In this document: one piece after another, positions 15,533-31,773 of the stretch | How positions within the stretch are numbered: position 1 is the stretch's first letter | Layout: every line of letters starts with the position of its first letter | Assembly (NCBI GenBank): GCA_963204705.1 | Contig: CAUJHL010000086.1 | Coordinates: 1 to 37,942, forward strand | Length of the DNA stretch: 37,942 bases | Reading direction: 5' to 3' | From: Pseudomonadota bacterium | Lineage (GTDB): Bacteria > Pseudomonadota > Gammaproteobacteria > Pseudomonadales > Moraxellaceae | The notes under the pieces: generated by a model | Database searches by the model: none | Told to the model about the DNA's origin: nothing | What the model saw: only the letters and a program-made list of their open reading frames with translations | Position numbers and translations under genes: made by a program

Positions 15533-16798
15533 TCAGACCAGATTTTTCAGTTTATTGATTAGCCAGCGCCAGGGGCTCAGTACGACATCCAGCACTTCTT
15601 TGCCCCCTTCTTCGGCGGTGGCGGAGTCGTTAAAGCGCTGCAGTTCGCTCTGGCTGTACAACAGCAATCCACTGGCGGTCGCGTACATCGGACGGCGTAA
15701 CTGCGCCCGGCGTTCTTCCGCACAATCGACGCCCGTGGGGTGGTTACCCAGATGCACCTGTACCCCAAAAATCCGGCGGGCCATCGCAACGATTCCTTCG
15801 ATTTGCGCGGCCTCACCCGATAACACAATCCCATGCTGCAGCACATTCAGGGCGCCAGAATCCGCCAGCAACTGCCGCACTTGTTCCAGAATTTCTTCAT
15901 AGCGAGCAATAATAATATCCGCCAGCTCCATGCGGCTGACCATCATGCCTGGCGCCGTACCAATGCCCGGGATCTGGATCATCTGATCGGCCTTGATGCT
16001 CGTGCGATCCACGCAGCCATGCCGCAATTTCAGGCTTTCGGCTTGCTCCATCGAGGTCTGCAGTATTGACGCAATATCCCGGGTCACACTTTCTCCGCCG
16101 CGCTGGATGGTATGGCTCAGAATCAGCCGATCCTCCAGATACACGGCAATGTTGGTCGTACCAGCGCCAATATCAATCAGACAGACGCCGAACTCGCGTT
16201 CATTTTTGAGCAGCGCGGCTTCCGAGGTGGCGAGGCTGGAAACCACCATGCGCTCGACGCCAATACCGGCACCCTTGAGGGCTTTATCCAGATTTTGCAT
16301 GGCCATGATCGGCACCATCATCAGGTGATAGTGACCGACGATCTGCCCGGCGGACATATTGATGGGGTAATCCACCCAGTCTGCCTGCTGGTCGATTTCC
16401 ACTCCCAGCGGTACCGCATTGATCAAATAATGTTCTGGGCGCAAGTGGGCACTTTTGGCCATTTCCAGCGTACGGACGATTTCCGTTGTCCCGATCGTGC
16501 CATTCATGACCGGTGTGCGGCCCGAGGCATTATTGCTGAGAAGCTCTGGGCTTGGGATCGCTACCCAGGCGGTATGAACCCGGCAATCCGCCATGTCTTC
16601 TGCGGCAGCGACAGCGGTCTTGATGGCCGAAATCACTTTTTCAAGGTTCTTGACCACCCCTTTACTCATACCCTTGTTCGGGGCATAGGCCATTCCCACA
16701 ACTTCGATGCGGTCAGCGGCGAGCACCCGGCCAATCAGGACGGAAATCTTATTCGTGCCGATGTCGATGGCAACAATCGATTCCGGTGCATCACTCAT
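15533..16798 (-). CDS. ftsA: Cell division protein FtsA
   Basis: The 421-residue actin-like ATPase anchors FtsZ filaments to the membrane. ATP-binding motifs are visible as VAIDIGTNKISVLIG at the N-terminus, CLIDIGAGTTNIAVY near residue 205 and a later VLSGEAAQIEG. The 1C subdomain lies between the first two. The C-terminus LSPWRWLINKLKNLV is an amphipathic membrane-targeting helix, as expected. The ATG is 38 bp downstream of the ftsQ stop, and the gene order ftsQ-ftsA-ftsZ is standard. No oddities seen. Confidence 0.98.
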   Translation of the reverse strand: MSDAPESIVAIDIGTNKISVLIGRVLAADRIEVVGMAYAPNKGMSKGVVKNLEKVISAIKTAVAAAEDMADCRVHTAWVAIPSPELLSNNASGRTPVMNGTIGTTEIVRTLEMAKSAHLRPEHYLINAVPLGVEIDQQADWVDYPINMSAGQIVGHYHLMMVPIMAMQNLDKALKGAGIGVERMVVSSLATSEAALLKNEREFGVCLIDIGAGTTNIAVYLEDRLILSHTIQRGGESVTRDIASILQTSMEQAESLKLRHGCVDRTSIKADQMIQIPGIGTAPGMMVSRMELADIIIARYEEILEQVRQLLADSGALNVLQHGIVLSGEAAQIEGIVAMARRIFGVQVHLGNHPTGVDCAEERRAQLRRPMYATASGLLLYSQSELQRFNDSATAEEGGKEVLDVVLSPWRWLINKLKNLV

Positions 16799-16836
16799 GA
16801 TGGGTTACCCAACTCATTACACTCTCAGGGTTAGAT

Positions 16837-17757
16837 TTACAGTGCCTTGGGGGCAACAGGGGAAATAGGCGCCGGCGAAGAAACTGATGACAAAGCCGGT
16901 GACGAAGCCGAGGAAACAGGAGCTGGCGTTACAGCCACCACAGGGTCAGGGCTAATGACCAAATGGCCGTCAGCTACCTGTGGCTGCTTGCCGGGCTGCC
17001 ACTGAACCGACATGCCATTTCGATACCGCAGGTCAACTGCAGCCATTCGTGGCCAGACCGCGTGCAGTTCATGCAACCCCAGCTGACTCAGCCGCAACAG
17101 CTTGGCATTGGTTTGTTCCTGATCGACAATGACACGCAGTCCTGTGTTAAACCGCATAAACCAGGTCATGCGATCGGTCAGGTACAGCTCTTGCAGGCGC
17201 ATATCCATGGGGGCAAACCACTGGTTAATCTGACGATATTGCTCCATCAGCGCAACCGACTGACTCACCGGCCCATGCAACAGCGGCAGCTCGCGACGTT
17301 CCTGATAGCGGGCCTCCACAAAAATATGGCCATCATCGCTCAGCATCCGGCCACTGCCCCAGCGGGCAATGGCATGACGTGGCATGACCCGCACCAAAAT
17401 GCCATTTGGCCAGTGACGGGTAACCACGACCCGATCCACCCACGGCACCGACAGCGCACCGTCGCGAATCACCCCTAGATCGGCACTAAAATAGCCTTTC
17501 TGAACCAGCGGCTGCAATTTCGTCTGTAACACGGTGCGCTCAAGCGGGCTGAGCTCCCCGGCTAGCCGTATCGTGGCCACCGGAGCATACCGCAAGGTAT
17601 GCAACAACGCCCAGCCGCCGGCGCCGCACAGTAGCAAGGCAAGCCCAATCAGACCCCAACTCCCGTAATACGAGAGCTTTTCTGCCATCGTAGGAGCAGG
17701 CACTGACTGGGCTGCCGATGCGCGGCGCTGTCGAAGTGAGGCAGGAAGCTGGGCCAT
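16837..17757 (-). CDS. ftsQ: Cell division protein FtsQ
   Basis: This bitopic membrane protein links cytoplasmic and periplasmic division proteins. It has a short basic cytoplasmic tail, one transmembrane helix (GLIGLALLLCGAGGWALLHT), a POTRA domain starting near VATIRLAGELSPLERTVLQ, and a beta domain with WPNGILVRVMPRHAIARWG. A Ser/Pro/Ala-rich tail of about 35 residues follows the conserved part and looks disordered. The track start at 17820 would overlap ddl by 50 bp. I prefer ATG 17757 (MAQLPASLRQRR), which lies 13 bp after the ddl stop and gives about 306 residues, although its Shine-Dalgarno sequence is weak. Confidence 0.92.
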   Translation of the reverse strand: MAQLPASLRQRRASAAQSVPAPTMAEKLSYYGSWGLIGLALLLCGAGGWALLHTLRYAPVATIRLAGELSPLERTVLQTKLQPLVQKGYFSADLGVIRDGALSVPWVDRVVVTRHWPNGILVRVMPRHAIARWGSGRMLSDDGHIFVEARYQERRELPLLHGPVSQSVALMEQYRQINQWFAPMDMRLQELYLTDRMTWFMRFNTGLRVIVDQEQTNAKLLRLSQLGLHELHAVWPRMAAVDLRYRNGMSVQWQPGKQPQVADGHLVISPDPVVAVTPAPVSSASSPALSSVSSPAPISPVAPKAL

Positions 17758-17770
17758 GTCTGTCAGTGAC

Positions 17771-18697
17771 TCAACGTGGGGACGACAGTGTCTGCGCCAG
17801 TATCTGCAGGCACAAATCATTGAAGTTAAGACCCGTGGCTGCCGCAGCCATCGGCACTAGCGAATGATCGGTCATTCCCGGCACGGTATTGATTTCCAGC
17901 AGCCAGAAATTGCCTTCGGTATCCTGCATCGCATCAATGCGGCCCCAGCCCTTGGCCCCCACCCGCTCAAAGGCGGTCAGTGCCAGTTGCTGCAGCTCGG
18001 ATTCTTCCGCAGGACTGAGCCCGCAGGGAATGCCATAGGTGGTGTCATTGCGCTGATATTTGGCTTCAAAATCGTAAAATGCCGCGTCTTTGGGGGGCTC
18101 CAGTCGAATCACCGGCAGGGCCTTGCCCTCCAGAATCACGCAAGTAAATTCGCGGCCGGTAATCCAGCTTTCCGCCATGACGACACCATCGTGTTCGGTC
18201 GCGCGCTGAAACGCAGCGGGTAAGTCATCCGCCTCTAGCACTTTGCTCATGCCGATACTGGAGCCTTCATGTACCGGCTTGACCATCAGCGGCAAACCGA
18301 GCCGCTCGACGACTTTGGGAAAATCGGTAGTCGGCTCTAACAGCTCAAATGGCGCAGTGGGCAAGCCACAGCCCTGCCACAATTGTTTGGTACGAACTTT
18401 ATCCATGCCTAGTGCAGAGGCCAGCACGCCACTACCGGTATAGGGAATCTTCATCCACTCCAGCACACCCTGAATCTGGCCATCCTCACCACCCCTGCCA
18501 TGCAGCACGATAAAGACCCTGTCAAACTGGGCCAGTTCTGCCAGAGGTTTTTCTGCCGGATCAAAGGCATGGGCATTCACGCCAGCCGTCTGCAATGCCG
18601 ACAGCACGGCTTGACCACTGTTCAGGGAAACCACACGCTCCGCAGACGTCCCGCCAAACAGCACACCCACTTTGCCAAATTCAGTTACTGCCACCAC
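17771..18697 (-). CDS. ddl: D-alanine-D-alanine ligase
   Basis: This ATP-grasp enzyme makes the D-Ala-D-Ala dipeptide for peptidoglycan precursors. The N-terminal [19 protein letters not shown], the substrate-binding [14 protein letters not shown] and the C-terminal metal-binding [12 protein letters not shown] are all present. The track start ATG 18745 has no Shine-Dalgarno sequence. GTG 18697 follows GGAGAG by 9 nt and gives 308 residues, close to the 306 of E. coli DdlB, so I chose it. The gene lies between murC (93 bp upstream) and ftsQ (13 bp downstream), as in other division clusters. Confidence 0.95.
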   Translation of the reverse strand: MVAVTEFGKVGVLFGGTSAERVVSLNSGQAVLSALQTAGVNAHAFDPAEKPLAELAQFDRVFIVLHGRGGEDGQIQGVLEWMKIPYTGSGVLASALGMDKVRTKQLWQGCGLPTAPFELLEPTTDFPKVVERLGLPLMVKPVHEGSSIGMSKVLEADDLPAAFQRATEHDGVVMAESWITGREFTCVILEGKALPVIRLEPPKDAAFYDFEAKYQRNDTTYGIPCGLSPAEESELQQLALTAFERVGAKGWGRIDAMQDTEGNFWLLEINTVPGMTDHSLVPMAAAATGLNFNDLCLQILAQTLSSPR

Positions 18698-18790
18698 GAT
18701 GTTCGACTCTCCGATTATTCCCAGAATTTCCAGTATGCACTGCATAGCGACTGCTGATGGATAACAACCTGCTGATACCTTGTCGTTCCT

Positions 18791-20242
18791 CTAGGCGGAC
18801 GCAGGCTCTGCCAGATACAGGCGCTGTTTGGCCAGCTCCAGCGATACTGCCCCGACATTTCCCGCACCCTGGGTGAGTAGTAAATCACCGGATTGCAGCA
18901 CCGCTTGCAGGGTCTGGGCAAACTGGGGATCTTGTGGATCAACCACGATCGGCTCCACTTGCCCCCGCAAGCGCAAGCTGCGCGCCAGACTCCGGCTATC
19001 CGCGCCAACGATTGGCTTTTCTCCGGCGGGGTAAACGTCCATGAGCAACAGGACATCCACTTGCGACAGCACATCCACAAAGTCATCAAAACAATCCCGG
19101 GTACGGCTAAAGCGATGCGGTTGAAACAGCATGACCAGCCGGTGTTCGGGATGGCTCTGGCGTGCCGCACGGATGGTCGCCTGTACTTCGACAGGGTGAT
19201 GTCCGTAGTCGTCCACCAGGGTAATGCTCCCCTCCCCTGCCGGAAATATGCCCTGCACCTGAAAGCGCCGGCCAACGCCACCGAACTGTTCCAGCGCACG
19301 ACTGATCGCCGCATCACTGACACCTTCGTCCGTGGCCACACCGATGGCCGCCAGTGAATTCAGAATGTTGTGCTGGCCGGGTTGGTTCAGCGTCACGCGC
19401 AATGGTTCACGTCCTTTGCGCAGTACGGTAAAGCGCGACTGCATCCCGGACTGCTCGACGTCAATCGCACGAATGTCATTATGGTCTTCAAAACCATAGG
19501 TCAGATAAGGCCGGCCTACTCGTGGCAACAACTCGCGAATCACCGGATCATCACCGCAGAGCACTGCCAATCCGTAAAAAGGCAGCAAATGCAAAAACCG
19601 AATAAAGGTATCTTTCAGAACATCAAAACTGCCGCCATAGGTGTCCATATGATCGGCGTCGATATTGGTGACAATGGCTGCCATGGGTTGCAAGTGCATG
19701 AACGAGGCGTCGCTTTCATCGGCCTCCGCCACCAGATAACGGCTGGCGCCCAATTTGGCATTGGTGCCTGCACTGTTGAGCAAACCACCAATGACAAAGG
19801 TCGGATCCAGTCCTTCTTCCGCCAGCATGCAGGTCAGCAAACTGGTGGTAGTGGTTTTACCGTGTGTGCCCGCGACCGCAATGCCATGCCGATAGCGCAT
19901 CAGCTCACCCAGCATTTCCGCACGCCGCACCACCGGCAAATGACGGTCATTGGCCGCCTGAATTTCCGGATTGCTGGCATCAATCGCGGTCGATACCACC
20001 AGCACATCGGCGTGTTCGATATTGCTGGCCTGATGACCGATAAACACCTGCACACCCATCTGGGTCAGTCGCTCGGTGGTCGAGCTGGCCTTCATGTCAG
20101 ACCCTGACACCTCATAGCCCTGATTTTTCAGAACTTCGGCAATGCCGCACATTCCCGCACCACCTATCCCAATAAAATGAATCCGGCGAATCCGGCGCAT
20201 TTCGGGGATTTCAATCAGTCGGGTTACCGAGGTTCCACTCAT
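18791..20242 (-). CDS. murC: UDP-N-acetylmuramate-L-alanine ligase
   Basis: The 483-residue Mur ligase adds L-Ala to UDP-MurNAc using ATP. The N-terminal UDP-binding loop [18 protein letters not shown], the P-loop [10 protein letters not shown] (about residue 120) and the central motif EADESDASF are intact, and the length is typical. It starts 188 bp after the murG stop. That gap is AT-rich with a weak possible promoter (TTGCAA, 17 bp, TAATTT) and an imperfect 11-bp hairpin with two mismatches, neither strong enough to call separately. Confidence 0.98.
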   Translation of the reverse strand: MSGTSVTRLIEIPEMRRIRRIHFIGIGGAGMCGIAEVLKNQGYEVSGSDMKASSTTERLTQMGVQVFIGHQASNIEHADVLVVSTAIDASNPEIQAANDRHLPVVRRAEMLGELMRYRHGIAVAGTHGKTTTTSLLTCMLAEEGLDPTFVIGGLLNSAGTNAKLGASRYLVAEADESDASFMHLQPMAAIVTNIDADHMDTYGGSFDVLKDTFIRFLHLLPFYGLAVLCGDDPVIRELLPRVGRPYLTYGFEDHNDIRAIDVEQSGMQSRFTVLRKGREPLRVTLNQPGQHNILNSLAAIGVATDEGVSDAAISRALEQFGGVGRRFQVQGIFPAGEGSITLVDDYGHHPVEVQATIRAARQSHPEHRLVMLFQPHRFSRTRDCFDDFVDVLSQVDVLLLMDVYPAGEKPIVGADSRSLARSLRLRGQVEPIVVDPQDPQFAQTLQAVLQSGDLLLTQGAGNVGAVSLELAKQRLYLAEPASA

Positions 20243-20430
20243 AGTGTCCGCTTCCAGTATTCATCACAGGTATCAGTAACGTTCAACCGCCGCAGGATTT
20301 GCGCACGCATCTCCATCGCATTGTGCCTAGCTTTTTAAAAATTAGTCATGAAAACAATGCATTGCAAAATTATTCCTAAACGTTGCGTCTCTGATGCGGT
20401 TTTTCAGCGTCGCAATCGGGTTTAGCAAAC

Positions 20431-21588
20431 TCACAGCGCCGCATGCTCAATGGCCTCAACCACGGTTTCCGTCGCATGAGGCTGAGCCATGGCACGAGCC
20501 CGAATGGCCATAGCCAGCAGCTCATCACGTTGCAGGATAGGCGCCAGACGATCGCTTAGCGATTCTGGTGTTAGCTCACGCTGAGGGCACAACAGGGCCG
20601 CCTCCGCATCCACCAGATAGCGTGCATTCGCGGTCTGATGATCATCCACCGCATGCGGTAAGGGAATGAATACCGCTGCAACGCCCACTGTCGCAATTTC
20701 GGTGACCGTGAGTGCACCAGCGCGACAAATCACCAGATCGACCTCACCGTACGCCGTGGCCATGTCCTCAATAAAAGGGACAACCTGCACCGCCAGTTGA
20801 GGATTATCCAGTGACTCATAGCGTTTCTGGGTGGCTTCCAGCTGAGACTGGCCACACTGATGCACTACGATCAGGGGCTGTTTCAGTAGATTCAGCGCCG
20901 CAGGCAGCTGCTCATTTAACGCTTGTGCGCCGAGCGACCCACCGACCACCAGTATGCGTATCGGCCCCTGACGTCCGGCAAATCGCTGCTCCGGCGGCTC
21001 GGTCGCCACAATGGCAGCACGTACCGGATTGCCGGAGGTCACTAGTCTGGCAGAGGACTCAAAGGTATTCGGGAAAGCCTGTAAGACAGTCCGGGCAAAG
21101 CGCGCCAAATGACTGTTGGTCATTCCGGCCACGGCATTTTGCTCCTGAATCACCAAGGGCACGCCCAGCAAACGGGCAGCCACCCCACCCGGGCCAGCGA
21201 CATAGCCACCGAAACCCGCCACCACATCCACATTCAACTGACGAATCAATCGCATACAGGCCAGCGTTGCCGACAGTACCCGAAATGGCGCAGCGAGTTT
21301 GCGCACCAGCCCATTGCCCCGCACCCCCTGAATGGCAATCGGATGCATGGGAATGCCTGTCGGCCCAACCAGCCGGTGCTCCATACCCTGCTCTGTCGCT
21401 AGCCAATGCACCTCCACCCCCCGCTGACGCAATTGCTCAGCCACGGCCAACGCGGGAAACACATGACCGCCGGTGCCCGCAGCCATGATCAGCACCCGGT
21501 CAACCCGGTGCGAACGCGGAGAATTAGAAATAGGTGAAGAAGCAGCCAGTGTCACGTCAGGAATTACCACACAAGAGAAAAATGCCAC
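20431..21588 (-). CDS. murG: UDP-GlcNAc lipid I transferase MurG
   Basis: This peripheral inner-membrane glycosyltransferase converts lipid I to lipid II. Family motifs are present in order: MAAGTGGHVFPALAVA, EQNAVAGMTN, GGSLGAQALN and CRAGALTVTEIATVG. The track ORF opens with GTG and carries about 25 more residues before the glycine loop than E. coli MurG. A second in-frame GTG (codon 12) is possible, and no candidate has a clear Shine-Dalgarno sequence, so the N-terminus is uncertain. mraY, murD and ftsW are absent here, unlike the enterobacterial cluster, which fits a Moraxellaceae-type arrangement. Confidence 0.95.
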   Translation of the reverse strand: MAFFSCVVIPDVTLAASSPISNSPRSHRVDRVLIMAAGTGGHVFPALAVAEQLRQRGVEVHWLATEQGMEHRLVGPTGIPMHPIAIQGVRGNGLVRKLAAPFRVLSATLACMRLIRQLNVDVVAGFGGYVAGPGGVAARLLGVPLVIQEQNAVAGMTNSHLARFARTVLQAFPNTFESSARLVTSGNPVRAAIVATEPPEQRFAGRQGPIRILVVGGSLGAQALNEQLPAALNLLKQPLIVVHQCGQSQLEATQKRYESLDNPQLAVQVVPFIEDMATAYGEVDLVICRAGALTVTEIATVGVAAVFIPLPHAVDDHQTANARYLVDAEAALLCPQRELTPESLSDRLAPILQRDELLAMAIRARAMAQPHATETVVEAIEHAAL

Positions 21589-21628
21589 TGCAATGCGATA
21601 GAACAGCGATTGCCCAGGTTAGCCGGTG

Positions 21629-21658
21629 ATCATAGCGTGTTCAGCGTGCTGCTTTGAA
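21629..21658 (-). promoter_or_regulatory. Possible promoter of the murG-ftsZ cluster
   Basis: On the minus strand TTCAAA (4/6) and TATGAT (5/6) are separated by 18 bp, about 40 bp upstream of the murG GTG. It is the best sigma70-like pair in the 212-bp gap between gshB and murG. Confidence 0.4.
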
Positions 21659-21701
21659 GGGCAGTCAATCGCCAAATGCGCAACTGTGTCCATGGCGTAG
21701 T

Positions 21702-21716
21702 AACTTGTTACAAGTT
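21702..21716. promoter_or_regulatory. Perfect 15-bp palindrome upstream of murG
   Basis: AACTTGT-T-ACAAGTT has 7-bp perfect arms around a single central base. It lies 44 bp upstream of the putative murG -35 and 84 bp after the gshB stop. There is no T-run beside it, so it looks more like a dimeric repressor or activator site than a terminator. Confidence 0.45.
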
Positions 21717-21800
21717 CGCCGCGGCATCTGAGGCGTGGTGCCAGTTTCTGCCGGTTCCCTAAACGCTCTCTGAGCACGGTGGCTGTGTGACCGATATGGC

Positions 21801-22754
21801 TTAGCTGGGAGAAACGGGCCGCCCCTGCTCCAGCACCGCCAGAAAATCATCGGCGATTGAGGTACCAAACTGGGCATCAATTTCGCGTATGCAGGTCGGG
21901 CTAGTCACGTTGATTTCCGTCACATAGTCACCAATGACGTCCAGCCCCACAAACACCAAACCTTTCTCCCGCAGGATCGGCCCAACTGTTGACGCAATAC
22001 GCCGATCATTCTCAGACAAGGGCTGAGCCACGCCTTTACCCCCTGCCGCCAGATTACCGCGGGTTTCACCCTGCTGCGGAATGCGCGCCAGACAGTAGGG
22101 AACTGGCTCACCGTTGATCATCAGAATACGTTTATCCCCATGACTAATCTCAGGAATATACCGCTGCGCCATGATGGGCCACTGACCCAGTCCGGTGAGC
22201 ATTTCCAGGGTTGCGCCGACATTCGGGCTGCCAGTTTGTAAACGGAATATACCACTGCCACCCATGCCATCCAGTGGCTTGACGATGATATCGTGATGCT
22301 GGTCCAGAAACGCCCGCAACAAGGCCTGATCGCTGCTAACGCGCGTGGGAACCATCAGCTCAGGAAATTGGGTAGCAAAGAGTTTTTCGTTGCAGTCGCG
22401 CAGGCTTTGTGGTTTGTTCACCACCCATGCCCCTTCGCGTTCGGCCTGCTCCAGAATATAGGTGGAGTAGATGTAACGCAGGTCAAACGGTGGATCCTTG
22501 CGCATCAAAATGACGTCATAACTGGCGAGGGATTCAGTCACGCTCTGGCCAAACTGATAAAATGGTGCCTGTCCTTCAAAGACCTGCAGTGGCGCAACCT
22601 GACCATAGGCCTTGCCATTATCCAGCCACAGCTGATCCTGAGTCGCATAGCCCAGCGTATGCCCGCGTCGTGCGGCTGCCCACAGCATCGCCAATGTGGA
22701 GTCTTTTTTGGGATTTATCCGCTCAATGGGATCCATCACGACCAGTAGGCGCAT
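21801..22754 (-). CDS. gshB: Glutathione synthetase
   Basis: This ATP-grasp enzyme joins gamma-glutamylcysteine and glycine in the cytosol. The N-terminus MRLLVVMDPIERINPKKDS, the KPLDGMGGSGIF loop and the C-terminal EINVTSPTCIREID motif match the family. The track start at 22799 adds 15 residues. I prefer ATG 22754, which gives 317 residues against 316 in E. coli and places the N-terminus as in E. coli GshB; the longer form would also overlap the putative promoter. gshA is not in the window. Confidence 0.96.
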   Translation of the reverse strand: MRLLVVMDPIERINPKKDSTLAMLWAAARRGHTLGYATQDQLWLDNGKAYGQVAPLQVFEGQAPFYQFGQSVTESLASYDVILMRKDPPFDLRYIYSTYILEQAEREGAWVVNKPQSLRDCNEKLFATQFPELMVPTRVSSDQALLRAFLDQHHDIIVKPLDGMGGSGIFRLQTGSPNVGATLEMLTGLGQWPIMAQRYIPEISHGDKRILMINGEPVPYCLARIPQQGETRGNLAAGGKGVAQPLSENDRRIASTVGPILREKGLVFVGLDVIGDYVTEINVTSPTCIREIDAQFGTSIADDFLAVLEQGRPVSPS

Positions 22755-22782
22755 AGAGAGCTTCTTTTCGGGAAAAAAAGTT

Positions 22783-22810
22783 AGTATAAACCAGCTCATG
22801 CCACATCCAA
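22783..22810 (-). promoter_or_regulatory. Possible gshB promoter
   Basis: On the minus strand TTGGAT (3/6) lies 16 bp before TATACT (5/6), about 28 bp upstream of the chosen gshB ATG and just after the bidirectional terminator that closes gltBD. Confidence 0.4.
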
Positions 22811-22832
22811 TGGCGCCTCACAGCCCCCATAC

Positions 22833-22866
22833 AAAAAAACCTGCCATGTATCCGGCAGGTTTTTTT
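22833..22866. terminator. Bidirectional intrinsic terminator after gltD
   Basis: AAAAAAACCTGCC and GGCAGGTTTTTTT are perfect 13-nt inverted arms around an 8-nt loop, so the structure works on either strand. On the minus strand it lies about 20 bp after the gltD stop codon and separates gltBD from gshB. Confidence 0.92.
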
Positions 22867-22887
22867 ATCTACAGCAAGCAATGCGAA

Positions 22888-28868
<5,981 letters not shown>

Positions 28869-28982
28869 GGCATATCCTTGAACGACGGATGTATCAAAAA
28901 AGGCTATCCACCGGAGCGAAAGCATCCCATCCAGTGACTCTGGAGGAACACACTCGGGAAATGGCGGACAAAATGGTGGCGT

Positions 28983-29011
28983 ATTTTACGCAAACAGACT
29001 GGAAAACTCAA
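28983..29011 (-). promoter_or_regulatory. Putative gltBD promoter
   Basis: On the minus strand TTGAGT (4/6), a 17-bp spacer and TAAAAT (5/6) lie about 115 bp upstream of the gltB ATG. The resulting leader of roughly 105 nt contains a small hairpin (TCCAG-TGACT-CTGGA, 28930-28944). No clear operator was seen. Confidence 0.5.
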
Positions 29012-29117
29012 TGCAAAGGGGCGCTATTCAAGGTAATGCCCTGAATGCCAGACATTGCTCAGTCACGAAGTGCGTGCCCTGAACACGACGAAATTACCCC
29101 AACGGCAAGGCACGAGC

Positions 29118-29137
29118 CCGCGCCATCCATGGCGTGG
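29118..29137. repeat. GC-rich hairpin after the SPOR gene
   Basis: CGCCAT-CC-ATGGCG is a perfect 6-bp inverted repeat extended by CCC and GGG arms with one imperfect pair. It lies about 15 bp beyond the SPOR gene stop codon, where a terminator is expected, but no T-run follows on either strand. It may be a weak or Rho-assisted terminator. Confidence 0.4.
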
Positions 29138-29151
29138 GGTTATGTTGACTC

Positions 29152-30003
29152 TTACTGACCGTTAAAGGGATCCTGCACCGCAGGCATGGTCGCGTCTCCG
29201 GTACCAGGACTTGATGGTTCGGGTGGTGGCGCATCAGGTTGATCACTAAAGCCATCACTCACCGTACCCGTGGGTGCCGCCGATTCATTCGGTAATGCCC
29301 CATACGCTGGTTCACTCGTACCCGCACTGCCCCTTTTAGCTTCAGGAACAGTGACATCCATCACTGGGTCCTGAGGCAGAGGTACGGGCTTAAGGTCAAT
29401 CTGGCGGGCCTTATGCACGGTACTGTCACGAACTTTTTCATCCCCACTGCTACCACTGACATAGGGTTTATAACTGGAAAAGCGCTCAGGAAAAGCCTTG
29501 ACACTGTTTGGCAATCCAAAATCATTGGTCTGTAGCGCGCCCATGGTGGTCTGCATGGTGGTAAAAATACCGTAGGTCAAAATAAAACGTTCTGTCCGAC
29601 CCTCTACAAACCGGAAATAATGAAACTGGCTGCGATCTGCCCGCTTGGACAAATAATCGGTCACAATGGTTTCATTGGACACATTCATGATTTGCAGCGT
29701 CCAGTTGCTGGCTTGCGTTTCAATGAATGAAGCAGCCCGAAACTCGGGGCTGTGCTGCTCGGTAGGCGTATCTTTTTTCAGACTCAGAACCGGTACCACA
29801 TCGGTAAGCGCCCCCAGAGCCTGATCAAACATACTCTGACGCGTTTCCGTCTGAATGGAATCATTGCTGACCTGGGCTTCAGTCGTCGTGCGACCACTGA
29901 CTGCCAGCCATACCCAGATTAAAAATGCCGCAGCAAGGACAAGTCCTGCTACCGCCAGCCAAATGAGTGAAGGGGCCTGTTGCAGCCAGCGTCGCGATGT
30001 CAT
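29152..30003 (-). CDS. SPOR-domain inner-membrane protein
   Basis: The 283-residue protein has a short cytoplasmic N-terminus and one transmembrane helix ([23 protein letters not shown]). A periplasmic SPOR domain spans about residues 90-170 ([21 protein letters not shown] to [11 protein letters not shown]). A long Pro/Ser/Glu-rich tail follows, probably disordered. SPOR domains bind denuded septal peptidoglycan glycans, so a division-site or envelope role is likely. Its ATG overlaps the aroB stop as ATGA. The pairing aroB-SPOR is frequent in gammaproteobacteria, DamX in E. coli being the best-known case; this protein may be a DamX-like counterpart, but its small size and different layout keep me from naming it. 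Confidence 0.85.
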   Translation of the reverse strand: MTSRRWLQQAPSLIWLAVAGLVLAAAFLIWVWLAVSGRTTTEAQVSNDSIQTETRQSMFDQALGALTDVVPVLSLKKDTPTEQHSPEFRAASFIETQASNWTLQIMNVSNETIVTDYLSKRADRSQFHYFRFVEGRTERFILTYGIFTTMQTTMGALQTNDFGLPNSVKAFPERFSSYKPYVSGSSGDEKVRDSTVHKARQIDLKPVPLPQDPVMDVTVPEAKRGSAGTSEPAYGALPNESAAPTGTVSDGFSDQPDAPPPEPSSPGTGDATMPAVQDPFNGQ

Positions 30004-31166
30004 GAGCCATACTCCGTATCGCCGGTTAAAGGATTCATGGCGGCGGAATTGAACGGTTTACTGGAGCATTCCTCTGGGCGGCCTGGGCCACTCAGTCCTG
30101 CCCTCAGGGTTTCTGCCAGCAGTTCATCCGGAATATCAGAGGCAATCACCCCCTGCCCTACCCCCTTAAGCAATATAAAGCGCAATTTCCCGGCCAGCAC
30201 TTTTTTGTCATGCCCCATCAGCTTGAGCGCTTCATTAACAGGAATTGACGGCCCAAGGACAGGCAATCCTGCCCGTTTGAGAATATCCGCAATCCGCTGT
30301 TGATCAGCAGCAGAAATCCAGCCCAGACGCCGCGATAAATCCGCAGCCAGCATTGTACCGGCTGCAACGGCCTCCCCATGCAGCCATTCGCCATAACCCA
30401 TGTAGGTCTCAATCACATGGCCAAACGTATGCCCCAGATTTAATAAGGCCCGCTCGCCACGCTCTTCTTCATCCGCAGCTACAATCGCCGCCTTGTGCGC
30501 ACAGGAACGCGCCACTGCCTCTGCCAGTAGCACAGAATCCCCACCACTCAAAGACTCCATATGGGTTTCCAGCCATACCAGAAAGGCTTCATCGCGGATC
30601 AGGGCATATTTGATGACTTCCGCGAGACCTGCAGATAATTCACGCGGCGGCAGGGTGCTCAAGTGGTTCATACTGGCCAGCACCGCTCTGGGCTGCTTGA
30701 AGGCGCCAATCATATTTTTGCCCAGCGGATGATTGATACCGGTTTTCCCGCCAACGCTGCTATCCACCTGAGCCAACAAGGTAGTCGGTATTTGAATAAA
30801 AGCAACGCCACGCTGATACGTTGCCGCCGCAAAACCTGCCATGTCGCCAATCACACCGCCACCCAAAGCGACAATCGTACAATCCCGATTAAACCCTGCA
30901 CTGAGCAGCGCATCGTAGATGGTATTCAGGCTTTCATGCGTTTTATAGCGCTCGCCATCCGGCAAAATGCAACTTGCTACCTGCTTGCCACCACGAACAA
31001 GCGCTTCGTGATACAAAGCCAAATACAAGGGTGCTACGGTGACATTACTGACCAGCATGACTTGTTTGCCAGCCACATAAGGAATAAGACACTGGACGGG
31101 ATCCAGCTGATCATCAATAAAAATAGGGTATTCACGCCCGGAAAGGGCAACCTGTAGGGTAGTCAT
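30000..31166 (-). CDS. aroB: 3-dehydroquinate synthase
   Basis: The 388-residue NAD- and metal-dependent enzyme converts DAHP to 3-dehydroquinate, the second step of the shikimate pathway. Motifs include the nucleotide-binding [19 protein letters not shown], the substrate-binding [17 protein letters not shown] and the metal ligands in [12 protein letters not shown] and [10 protein letters not shown]. It is about 25 residues longer than E. coli AroB owing to a C-terminal tail ([13 protein letters not shown]) that overlaps the next gene. It follows aroK by 27 bp and is coupled to the SPOR gene by a 4-bp overlap. Confidence 0.98.
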   Translation of the reverse strand: MTTLQVALSGREYPIFIDDQLDPVQCLIPYVAGKQVMLVSNVTVAPLYLALYHEALVRGGKQVASCILPDGERYKTHESLNTIYDALLSAGFNRDCTIVALGGGVIGDMAGFAAATYQRGVAFIQIPTTLLAQVDSSVGGKTGINHPLGKNMIGAFKQPRAVLASMNHLSTLPPRELSAGLAEVIKYALIRDEAFLVWLETHMESLSGGDSVLLAEAVARSCAHKAAIVAADEEERGERALLNLGHTFGHVIETYMGYGEWLHGEAVAAGTMLAADLSRRLGWISAADQQRIADILKRAGLPVLGPSIPVNEALKLMGHDKKVLAGKLRFILLKGVGQGVIASDIPDELLAETLRAGLSGPGRPEECSSKPFNSAAMNPLTGDTEYGS

Positions 31167-31193
31167 AACGCTTTTTGTCGGTGAGTTTGGTCG

Positions 31194-31736
31194 CTATTTT
31201 AGCGTGTTTGCAGCGTCAGCCGTAATGATCTGGATGATTTTTTGTGCGAGTTCGCGCGCGGAGCCATCGTTGGTCTCCACCACATAATGCGCAACCTCAC
31301 GATACAGCGGATCACGCTCCTTCAACAGTTGCGTTAGGCGTTGCTCGGGGTTACTGGTTTGCAGCAAGGGGCGGTTACGATCCCGACTGGTACGTGCCAA
31401 TTGCATCGCGACAGGGGTAAATAAATAAATCACTGTTCCACGATCATGAAGGGCTGTTCTGTTCGGTGCGCGTGTCACTGCCCCGCCACCAGTAGCCAAT
31501 ACCATGGGGCCCTTTTGAGTTAATTCGGCGATAACGGCTTCTTCACGTAAACGGAAGCCCGCCTCCCCTTCCTTCTCGAAAATCCAGGGAATCGTAGCAC
31601 CAGTACGCCGCTCAATCTCATGGTCGCTATCCACAAACGGCCTGCCGAGCAAATCCGCCAATTGTCGTCCGACAGTGGTTTTTCCTGCCCCCATGGGCCC
31701 CACCAGATACAGGTTATGGGGATAAGAAGACCGCAC
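31194..31736 (-). CDS. aroK: Shikimate kinase I
   Basis: The 180-residue kinase phosphorylates shikimate with ATP. The Walker A motif [11 protein letters not shown] is near residue 13. The shikimate-binding [10 protein letters not shown] and GGGAVTR follow, with the lid arginine in the [10 protein letters not shown] stretch. The start is GTG with GGAGAG about 8 nt upstream. aroK-aroB is the usual order next to pilQ. A strong terminator ends only 37 bp before this start codon, so the source of its transcription is unclear. Confidence 0.97.
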   Translation of the reverse strand: MRSSYPHNLYLVGPMGAGKTTVGRQLADLLGRPFVDSDHEIERRTGATIPWIFEKEGEAGFRLREEAVIAELTQKGPMVLATGGGAVTRAPNRTALHDRGTVIYLFTPVAMQLARTSRDRNRPLLQTSNPEQRLTQLLKERDPLYREVAHYVVETNDGSARELAQKIIQIITADAANTLK

Positions 31737-31773
31737 CAGACACTCTCCTGCAAGGCCTTTTAAGCTTAGACAT

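Noticed and set aside
22871-22885. Extra copy of the CAAGCAATGC repeat after gltD
   Set aside because: A single short match over the gltD stop region is compatible with chance.
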